Shown: piece by piece, positions 1-9,053 of the stretch
How the letters are laid out: every line of letters begins with the position of its first letter
How positions within the stretch are numbered: the first letter of the stretch is position 1
Source of the DNA: Monosporascus cannonballus
Lineage: Eukaryota; Ascomycota; Sordariomycetes; Xylariales
Reading direction: 5' to 3'
Assembly (NCBI GenBank): GCA_004154925.1
Contig: QJNS01000731.1
Span: forward strand, 1 to 21,802
Length of the DNA stretch: 21,802 nt
Notes under the pieces: model-generated
Database searches by the model: none
What the model was told of the DNA's origin: nothing
Seen by the model: the letters and a program-made list of their open reading frames with translations, nothing else
Translations under genes and position numbers: made by a program

Positions 1-9
1 CCCCCCCCG

Positions 10-71
<62 letters not shown>
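1..71. repeat. Poly-C homopolymer tract
   Basis: Seventy-one bases that are all C except for a single G at position 9. It ends abruptly in ordinary mixed sequence. A run this long at the very edge of the window may mark a contig end or a sequencing or assembly artefact rather than real genomic DNA. Shorter runs elsewhere in the window (G8 at 2247, G16 at 15584, C12 at 19668) show that homopolymer G/C tracts do occur in this genome. Confidence 0.9.
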
Positions 72-72
<1 letters not shown>

Positions 73-840
73 AAGTTACTCTCTCGAATCTGGAGGATAT
101 TTCCGGGTTCAGGTTGAGATATTGGCTTCGATGATAATTGCCCTCGCGATTGATCTGCCCTGCGGCTTCCAGTCGAAGCCAGGGAGAGTTCGGGACTCTA
201 TGTAGGTAGGGACAGGTGACTGGATCTGAAGTCGACCGGGTTGCAAGTGACTCGGCGTGGGCCTAGGTTCTAACGTTAAGGATGAAGTTCGAAATCTGTG
301 CAGTATGTTCCTGTAAGATAAGCTGCCAATTAAGAGCACGAAGGGCGAGAAGTCTCGATCGTCACGAGCTTGGGGGTTGCTTCAGAAAACATGTAAGTGG
401 AAGGCTGAAACAGGGAGTTGATATTACGATAGAAGTAAGAATTCAGTTGAACGGCGGTTCGGTTACTCGGTGAGAATGATAATTATTGGGCATGCACAAG
501 CAGATGTTGTAAGTGGTACATCCCGATACAAGCATGCTCCGCACATGGTGGGATTGTCTTGGCGTCTATGTGCATCTCATGTGCTTCGTACTAGAGCCCC
601 ACCAATAGAGGCCCACCTCCCGAAAGCCTGGGGAACCAATGACGTCCTCTGAGTTGCTACGGTGAAAGCCAAATGCATAAAAAGAGGGAGATAGTATTGG
701 TTTAAGGAGATATTCATCAGAAGTAGCAAGATAAGCTTCTATCTCGTAATTTCCAGTCTATACTAAGAACGCTAGACAGGCATCCATTGCTCAACTACCT
801 TCTCTCTGTTTCGTCGCCATGACCGCATTATGAATCCCTA
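72..840. other. Gene-free stretch downstream of the esterase
   Basis: Only short open frames of 60-76 codons occur here, on either strand, with no recognisable protein motif and no consistent splice structure. The right-hand part must include the 3' untranslated region and poly(A) site of the minus-strand esterase. I see no RNA gene or repeat. Confidence 0.5.
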
Positions 841-1824
841 TTACAGGGAGCCGGGATTCACCACCCGCCATTCTGGAAAGACCAAACCCTCGGACGAGTC
901 TGGGAACGGTCCAATGTGAGGCTTTACAAGTTCGAAAAAGACCTTGTATGCATCTCCGTTGAAGTGCAGACCATCAGGCAGGAGAGTCTCAAGTGCGCCT
1001 CGTTTCCCCCCTTCGGGGTAGCCCAGAGGGGGTCCGCTGGCATCGAAGTCTGGGGTCATGGAAATAGCTTTATCCATGATTCCCTTTTGCAGGTCGACCA
1101 AAACGACGCCTGGGACATTGCCTGCCACGTCACGAGCGGCCTGAGAGTACGCCGCACTAACAGCGGCATGGCGGGTAACCTGCTTGTGTCCATATTCCAA
1201 GTCGAGCTCGGTCAGACGGATCTCATCCAGCGGTGGAGGCGTCACGAGCAGGATCTTAGGGTTGTGAGCCTTGATGCGTTCATATGTGATGATTTTGGTT
1301 AGGTTTTCCTTATACTGTTCGATAGGAACGCCCTGCGTGTTGGTAGGGATGGGAAGCGCAGCGTCGTTTGCACCCAGAAGGACAACCTACAGTAGCCGCG
1401 GTCAAAAATACGTCACGAAATCATACCCAGTTAACCCGGGCGAAATGCGGATAGAAAGTGTATTAGCACATACCAGGTATTCTATTCTGGGACCGGATTC
1501 ACACAACGGCGGAAATATCTCCGGTAGGATTTGAAGAACGTTCTTCGTATTATAGCCCGAAAAGCCTCGGTTCACCACGTCGAGGCGTCGGATACAGTCT
1601 ATCTGGCTTCAGCACATACCGAGTTTTGATCTGGCTGGGTAGCTTCACGCACAGTCTTGAAGAGCACCTTGAAATGAGAAGCCATCCTCGACTCTGCTAG
1701 ACTGCTGGAGGAGCGAATCACCAAAGAGGACCACCTGATTGTATGGTTTCTGTGCCGGCTCGGCGTTAGCTTGGGAATTCCTCGGAGTCTGGTACTAAGT
1801 CAAAAGCCAATCACTTACGGCCAT
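841..1824 (-). CDS. SGNH/GDSL esterase, isoamyl acetate-hydrolysing esterase (IAH1)-like
   Basis: The gene has four coding exons on the minus strand: 1824-1819, 1749-1653, 1598-1474 and 1386-841, giving 257 aa. All introns are GT-AG. The first has a CTAAC branch site 12 nt before its CAG acceptor. The family hydrolyses short acyl esters such as isoamyl acetate. Block I is VVLFGDSLLQ with nucleophile Ser14. Block II is NRGFSGYNT (residues 44-52). Block III is LLGANDA with Asn83. Block V is PDGLHFN with Asp214 and His217, so the full SGNH set is present. The length suits the family (about 240-260 aa). There is no signal peptide, so it is probably cytosolic. The start is inferred: ATG GCC is followed at once by a GTAAGT donor, so the first coding exon is only 6 nt. 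It is divergent from UTP10. Family assignment is firm; orthology to yeast Iah1 rather than to one of several fungal paralogues is not. Confidence 0.87.
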
Positions 1825-2565
1825 GGCGTAGGCGTCCAGAAGATATAGCCGCCCTCAGTTGCGGTAGAAGAAGCTGCAAATAGGGCAAAAACACAAAAAA
1901 ACAAACACAAAAAGGCTGACAACGAGGAGAGTCACAAATGGTCGAGCGGAAAGAAGAAGCGGCTTTTAATAGTAATTGCATGCTGTCCCGTCGAGAGGTC
2001 CAATAATGGGCTTAGTTGCGGCGGAGAACTAGCTCCTGAGGCATATACACCCACTATCACCCGCAACAGTACGGGACCAACGCAGTGGAGCCACCTTTTT
2101 CACCAGCGTCAGTAGGTACGAGACATGTGGGAAAGGTTAATACGGCAAGAATAGAACTCCATCTTTTACTCTTAACTACTTGGGCATATATATATACTCA
2201 TCGGCCCACCCCACTGCTGCTATACGTTCGCCGGTGAAGACATTTTGGGGGGGGTTTTCTACTGACCTCAGGTTTCTAGAGTATATGATTTATAGAGGGG
2301 CAATTGGGGGGTCACCATTGCAGGGGTCACACATTAGCCGCAGCAGTTAAGGTTATCGAGCGCCCATGATTGGCTTCTCGTCTTATCACGCTAATCCTTG
2401 TCGGCAAAACTTCACCCGACTAAATTTTGAGCTACGAATTGAACTTTTTATACCATCTCGAATCCATCGCAGCCAGGTCAGATATTGGACCGGGCGAACA
2501 CGTCGCGTTCATCCTTTGGTGCCATTTGGTTTCATGGACGGTAAACGGCAACGAAGAACCGAAAG
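1825..2565. promoter_or_regulatory. Divergent promoter region between the esterase and UTP10
   Basis: These 741 bp separate two start codons that point apart, so both promoters must lie here. Visible elements are an A-rich stretch at 1889-1912 (T-rich on the esterase sense strand, like a fungal pyrimidine-rich leader), an AT-alternating TATA-like run at 2186-2197, a G8 run flanked by T4 on both sides at 2243-2258, and two direct copies of GGGGTCAC at 2307-2314 and 2323-2330. Which of these are bound by factors is unknown. Confidence 0.45.
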
Positions 2566-5500
2566 ATGACGACGGCCTTGGCTGCGCAGCTTGCGCAGAT
2601 TGCTGCGAAATCGAAATCGTCGCTCGACGTGAAGGCACAGAAAGCCGCCCATTCGAAGTCCTTGATCTTCGAGCCCCGAGTCGCGGCTTCGCAGAACTTC
2701 CAGACTCTTTACAGTATTTGCCGCGAGGGCTTCGAAGACTTGTGCAGTATAGATCCCCGCTTCGCCTACTTCGGGAAGACGATATTCAGCGAGCAGAGTC
2801 AGAATGAGGACCGGACACAGATGACCACCGCTGAGAATGCGGAACTGGACAAGAAGATCGAATCGTTCCTACGACTTGTCGGCGCGCGGTTGAGGTTGAT
2901 GCCGGCGATAAAGGCCATTGAGTGGCTTATAAGGAGGTTCAGGTAGGCTTGCGCTCCTTCATATCCCCCTTTTGTAGAGCAACAGCTAAGCACCCCTGGT
3001 CAGGATCCATGAATACAATACGGCAATCCTCATATCAACATTCTTGCCTTATCACACTATTCCGGCATTCAGGACTCTTATGTCGATTCTTTCCGCTGAT
3101 AATCTCCCACCCCTGTATAAGTTTCTAGACCCTTACGTTCGATCTTTGACCCAACTCCCACGAGCTGTGCTTGTCCACCGAGCTATACACCATCCAGATC
3201 TCCTCACAGCCATCTCAGTCTATACCCTGGACTGTTGCAAGTCCCAGCAACATTATCCTGCTTTGATATCGTTCTGGGGCGGAATCGCCACAGAATCAGT
3301 GAGTGGCATGATCGACCGAATGCGATCTGGCCGCCGAAACATCCAAAGCAGTAATGATCAGACGTTGCTGCACCGAATCGGTCCTATTCTAAGCGATGCT
3401 TTGGTCATGGACAAGGCGCCCGATTTGCAGATCGCCTGCTATATGGTACTTGCCGTCTTCGTCGCCAAAGGCGATTTAGAAGACGGTGCTATTAGCGCCC
3501 TGATGGAGCAGCTTGTTGCCGGCTGGACCACCGAGTCCCTACGCCCGGGCCTTGTATGCCTCTCCATGCTCGCCCACTACAGATCAGCAAAACAGTTATC
3601 CGGCAGGGTCACCAGGGCCTTGCTGAAGGTCCAGGGTCTTCCCGACCTTCTTTTGGGTATTGGGAAGGAACACAATATCGGAAAACTAGCAAATGGCCTA
3701 TGTCTCGCGCTAGTCGATAGGATATCTAGGAAAGGCGATGCCAAAGGTCTTCCTGTTATCGAGTCTATTCTCTCGCAGCAGGTCCTGAACGAAGCGCAAA
3801 CGGCAGTCCTGTTCAAGTTTCTCCTCTTGGCTGCCCACAAGATAGATGATGAAGTTGATCCACAGGGCGCCGTACGGAAGGCTCTTGCGTCGACGATTAT
3901 CGGGCTTACAAGAGCGGACACTGCATCCCGTGACGTCTTCACCAAGGTCATCTCTGACACGGATGTCGATGTGGACGCTTTAGAGCTGAGATTAGACGCC
4001 GAAATTCGACCAAAAGCCATTACAGGTCAGCCCAGCGATGACGTGGTAATGAAAGATGAGGGAGACGCGTCACCGGATTCCGAGGATTTTCCCGCCGCCC
4101 TTCAGCGTGCTGGTGCTTTACAAACCGAGCCAACGGATTCATGTCTCCAGTCTTTCCACTCGGACATCTTCATGGAATTGTGTGCGGTCTTCATCTCCTC
4201 AGTACCTCGACCCGAGGACGTTGCATCTTTCAACCAGATTGCGCCATTACAGCGGACTCAAGCTAGCAAATCCCCGTTTTACTTTACGTTCTTGATGCGC
4301 GTCTGGTCTGGGCCCTACCCAACGCTCGCTCGCGTTGGCGCTCTGGATATGGCTAAAGATCGCCTGAAGCAGGAAGACTGTGCGGGCATAGACTTCCAAG
4401 CCATCCTTCCTTACTGCATTGTTGCTCTCAATGATGCCTCTAGAAAGGTTCGACGCGCTGCCGCGGACCTATTAGCTGTGCTCGAGAACTTCCACGAGCA
4501 GCTCAAGAGTAAATCAGATGAATATGTCCGATGGGGTCACGATCGAATATACGACAATATGAAATCGGTCGAGTGGATGAGCCCAGAAGTCAGTCGCAAG
4601 TTTATGCGTCTCGTCATCGTCCCCTCCCTAGAAGAATGTGTCCTCAACGCGGACCACGTCCTTGTAGTGGTGCAGAATGCTTTGAACAGCAGTTCTAGGG
4701 CGCCACACGACGGAGCTGAAAAGGATAAGAAGCACCATCTGTCTCACGGGACACGACTTTCAATCTTGACGTTCCTAGCTTCCCACATCGTTAACACTCC
4801 TCTCCTAACCGTCAAGCTGCGACTACTCACACCTTTGAACCAAATCAAGAGCATTTCGGGCACATGCCCTACCCAACTCCTCCTCCCACTATTGAGTTGG
4901 TGGTCGTCACTCTCTCCCGATGAGGTCAGGCGTCTTTGCGCTGCAGAGAAAATTGATGAGTCGGCCGTAGACCAGAGCACCGCCGAAGTGTTACTCGCTA
5001 ATGAGAAGTCTGGCCTGGAGTTTGTGCTAGGCAGTATAGAGGCATGCAGACTCGAGGCAAGGCCAGGTCTGCTCCACGCTCTATTCCTCCGTATTCAGAA
5101 GATATGGTCATCAATGAAAACAGAGACAAAACATGTAGTCGCTCAGCGCATGCTAGATCTGACTCAGAAGGGCTGGTCAGAGGACTGCAGTCCTGCCTCC
5201 TCAGAGGCGGCAGACCTCTTAAAGAGTGTAGAGCTCAACACAGACATCCTTCTCTTCTTCCTAGAGAGTTTAGAACCCACGGCGAAGATGGCTACCGAGC
5301 CATCACCGAACAAGCGGCGAAGGACCAGCTCGTCTGACACTCATCGTGGCGTCAGCACACAAGCAACACCGGAGCTGGCATCTGCACTAAAGCAAGTGAC
5401 GTTTGTTCTACAGCTTGTGGAAGGGTCTAGCCCGGAGGACCATCCACAATTGCTCAATGCTCTCTTCAATACCCTCTCAGAACTCCAGCACTTCAGAGCA

Positions 5501-8154
5501 CTTGTTGGGTCAGAGCTAGGCTACCTACAAAATCTGGTGCTACGGAGTCTCCTTGCTATGGTGCCAGCGTATAAGAACAACAAGGAGCTTAAGATTGATC
5601 GCTCGGGGGGGCATGGTGATCTGCTTGTTAACTGCATTCAGAAGTCTTCGAGTCCTGCTGTCCAGAGCTCGGCACTCCTCCTCGTTGCCAGTCTGGCAAA
5701 CGTCGCGCCAGAGTTGATACTCCATAGCGTGATGCCCATTTTCACCTTCATGGGGAACTCGGTATTGCGACAGAGCGACGACTACTCCGCCCACGTGATC
5801 AACCAGACAGTCAAGGAGGTGGTGCCGCCACTCATCAAAGCCCTTTTGAAGGGGAAGAAAGACCCTGTTACGGGAGCATCGGAGCTTCTGCTCAGTTTTG
5901 TGACTGCCTACGAACATATCCCATCGCACCGAAGACTTGGGTTGTTTATCTCGCTCGTTGAGACCCTAGATGCAGACAAGTTTCTCTTCGCGGTCTTGGC
6001 GATGCTTGCTGACAAGTACGGATCGAGCGACCAGGTCCTGTCGTTTAGTGCCGAACTGTTCAACTACTTCAAGGTCGAAACTCAGCTACAATCGCTGGTC
6101 AGCCTTCTCAGCCTAATTGCTGATGTCTTCAAGCCGAAGCCCGCTCTGTCTTCTGTTCTTCTTGGTACGAACGAGGAAGGTGAACGCGATCCTCAGAAGA
6201 TTGCTTTTCGGCAGTTGAATCTTCTTCCATACATACTTTCGAACCGAAAACTGAGAACGCAGGTCAGTAAGCTTGCTGAAAGGGACGACATGGAGGCTTC
6301 GAAGGTTCGAGAGTTGTACTCGACCCTCCTGAAAGACTTGCTTGGCTTGGCAGATTCGTTGAAGTCATACAAGAACCTGTACAGCCGATGTGGTGATACC
6401 CTTTCCAAGCTTCTGAACCTTCTGTCTATCGCAGAATTCATCAAAGCTGTTGAGACGCTCTTGGATAGACAGGACCCGGTCTTACGCCGCAAGGTCCTGC
6501 GATCTGTTGAGGTGCGGATTGACCAGGAGAGCCAGGGGGATGCCAATTCTCGTGCGGCTTTGCTCGCCTTCTTGCCACAACTCACGGCCATCATCAGGGC
6601 GTCTGATGACACGCTTTACAAGCACGTCGCTGTTGATTGCGTTGACAAGATTGCGGAGAAATACGGAAAGAAAGACCCAGAGGCCGTTATCGCGGCGGCA
6701 TCGACAATTGCGGGTGACCAATGTCTCGGCCAGGATGACGACCGCCTCCGCGTGATGGCACTCCTCTGCTTGGCATCGCTCGTCGATGTCCTTCAAGACG
6801 GCGTCGTCCCTGTCCTGCCCTCTGCCATTCCGAAGGCTATAGCATACATAACGGAGAGTTTGCAAGAAACTAATCCGCACGCGGAGTTACACAATGCCGG
6901 CTATGCATTCATGACGGCGCTTGCGCAACACCTGCCTTATATGCTCTCGGGTTCTTACCTTCAGCAGCTCCTCGCGGTTTCCAGCGTATCTGCTAAGCGC
7001 AACCTGGGCGCCGAAGCTAACAATGCCCGCCTCCAATGTTTGAATTTCCTTGCCAAGCAAATCGATGCTAAGGCCATGTTCTCTGCGCTGGAGCAGAACT
7101 GGAGCACGGCTTCAAACTCCGGTTTCGCTGTAAGAATATCCCTTATCCTTGTACCGTGATCGTCTGCTGACGTAACGTGTAGGCTATGCGAGAATACCTT
7201 GACACTCTTGGCCTCGCCATCGATAAGCACAAGAAGAACGTCATCGAGAAGAACATCGCCTCCCTTTCTGCCATCTTCCTCAATGCCTTTGATCTACGCA
7301 GATCAGAGCACATCAAAGGTGACACTGGTAGCGAGTCTATGAAGAACATCAACCGCATCGAAGAACTCGTAAACGGCGTCGCACTGAAGATGATATACAA
7401 GCTTAACGACGCTGCCTTCCGCCCGATATTCATCCGGCTGATGGAGTGGACCGCAACAGGCCTGCCGAAAAAGGACGCGGCGGGCAAGATCCTCCGCCAA
7501 ATAAGCGTCTTCAGCTTCCTCCTGTCCTTCTTTGACGCCCTGAGGTCCATCGTCACCAGCTACGCATCCTACATGACCGACCTCGCGGTCAGCATCCTCA
7601 ACAACACCACCACTGCTACGAACCCCAAGGGTTTCTCGTCCACGGAGGAGCGGGAGCTCTGGCGCAAGGTGCTCCGCACCCTCGCCAAGTGCTTCGAGCA
7701 CGACCAGGACGACTTCTGGCAGGCCCCCGCGCACTTCGACGCCGTGGCCCCAGCGCTGACGGCGCAGTTCACGCTGCTCGCCGCCGCCTCATCACCCTCC
7801 TCCTCTAACTCATCATCATCCACGATGGCCGAACTCGTGGCGCAGGACCTCGTCCCGGCGGTCCTCGAGCTCGCGAACGCGGCCGACTCGGGCGAGCACC
7901 AGAAGGCGCTCAACGGCGCGCTGCTGAAGCACATGCGCTCGGAACACGCGGCAGTGCGGCTCGCGGCCGTCCGCTGCGAGCAGGCGCTCACGGACCGCCT
8001 CGGCGAGGAGTGGCTCGCCATGCTGCCCGAGATGCTGCCATACATCAGCGAGCTGCAGGAGGACGACGACGAGCACGTCGAGAGGGAGACGCACCGCTGG
8101 ATCGTCGGCATCGAGGGCGTGCTGGGCGAGAGCTTGGATGCTATGTTGCAGTAA
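2566..8154 (+). CDS. UTP10: U3 snoRNP-associated protein UTP10 (HEATR1/BP28 family)
   Basis: The gene has three exons: 2566-2942, 3004-7129 and 7183-8154, giving 1824 aa. The introns are 61 and 53 nt, GT-AG, with CTAAG and CTGAC branch-like sites. UTP10 is a nucleolar HEAT-repeat scaffold of the t-UTP subcomplex of the small-subunit processome, needed for pre-18S rRNA processing and linked to rDNA transcription. The N-terminus (LAAQLAQIAAKSKSSLD, then AQKAAHSKSLIFEPRVAASQ) is the fungal UTP10 signature. A U3snoRNP10-type region lies at roughly 245-370. An acidic linker lies near 471-488 and a basic NLS-like PNKRRR near 893-899. The BP28CT domain lies at about 1530-1645 in exon 3, and the C-terminus (SELQEDDDEH to GESLDAMLQ) is family-typical. 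The ATG has A at -3. Length is as expected for the family (yeast about 1770 aa). Exon 3 becomes clearly more GC-rich after about 7500. Confidence 0.96.
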
Positions 8155-8272
8155 GTACGTAGTAGGTCGGCTGTGTCGGTTGGAAGTAAAGTAGCTGGGG
8201 AGGGGATGCTTTTGTTTATAAGATGGCGGGTTGATGCTTTATACATACTTAGTTATAGTGGCAAATGGGAAC

Positions 8273-8515
8273 ATGTTATTTTCGAGTTTTATGTTGCTCT
8301 TGGTGCTCTTGAGATACGCGTTGGCATCAGATAATGTCACGTTTTGCGACCAATTCTTGCACTCATTGCTAGAGTACTTTGCTGGGAAAGAAAGCGAGGT
8401 AGCTTCTTGCATCAGTAACCTACCGCTAGAGATCATGTCACAGCTTCATACCAGGTTATCACTATCAACCTTTTCGTCGGTTAATTTAAACTCATTACTG
8501 TGTATCTACTGCTAG
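8273..8515 (+). CDS. Possible small secreted protein (80 aa), unrecognised
   Basis: This is an intronless frame of 80 codons, starting 118 bp after the UTP10 stop on the same strand. The first 18 residues read like a signal peptide: MLFSSF, then a leucine-rich core, then an ALA|S cleavage-like site. The remainder has four cysteines, one N-glycosylation sequon (NVT) and no second hydrophobic segment. An in-frame ATG at 8234 would add 13 residues and weaken the signal-peptide look. It is more AT-rich than its neighbours. It could equally be chance coding within the UTP10 3' untranslated region. I recognise no family, and the call rests only on the signal-peptide-like start and cysteine content. 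Confidence 0.22.
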   Translation: MLFSSFMLLLVLLRYALASDNVTFCDQFLHSLLEYFAGKESEVASCISNLPLEIMSQLHTRLSLSTFSSVNLNSLLCIYC

Positions 8516-9053
8516 TTGCGGTTCTACCCTTGCCTTCTCAACACGTCCCTGCCGAAGCACGAGGACAATTACGAAGGCTACCCATAATTAAGGGCGGTCC
8601 GATAACTGCGGATGACATTTGCGTCTGTAAAGGAAAGAAACCGTAACCATACAAACATTAACCGAAACGAGAGCAATGCCAATGATTCATCCATTCATTC
8701 ATCCATACGTGAATCATCAACCCGTGTCCGTGAATCCGTTGCCCTATACCGAATACCGAAAGAAACTAGAATAAGCCTTGCATGCATGCATACGAGGCAA
8801 TATGTACGGAAGAATGCATAGACACATGCGCATTCATAATTCCTCAAACCACGTCTCATTCATCCATCCCTCCATTCCTGTATCCAGGTTTATCCATGGC
8901 GGGGGAGAAGGGAACAAAATATGCTTCTCAGCAACAAGGGACTACAGGAAGACCGACGGGAGAGAGCATGAGAGAAGGCGCCACATCGTACCGTGCGCTA
9001 ATCAAGTACTCACTCATAGCACCCGCCCACCTGCGCTAAGTCGGGCTTGGGGC
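8516..9053. other. Convergent intergenic stretch with ATTC/ATCC simple repeats
   Basis: This lies between the plus-strand UTP10 side and the 3' end of the minus-strand surface protein, so both 3' untranslated regions fall in or near it. It holds two clusters of imperfect CATT/CATC tetranucleotide repeats (about 8684-8708 and 8857-8895) and a short TGCA repeat (8779-8791). Open frames across it are low-complexity translations of these repeats. No gene is supported. Confidence 0.5.

Noticed and set aside
2243..2258. TTTTGGGGGGGGTTTT as a telomere-like repeat
   Set aside because: It is a single copy inside a promoter region. Ascomycete telomeres use TTAGGG-type repeats, and none are present.
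2427..2807. Plus-strand 126-codon frame overlapping the UTP10 start
   Set aside because: It is an out-of-frame shadow of the UTP10 first exon with no family resemblance, while the UTP10 frame matches its family from the first residues.
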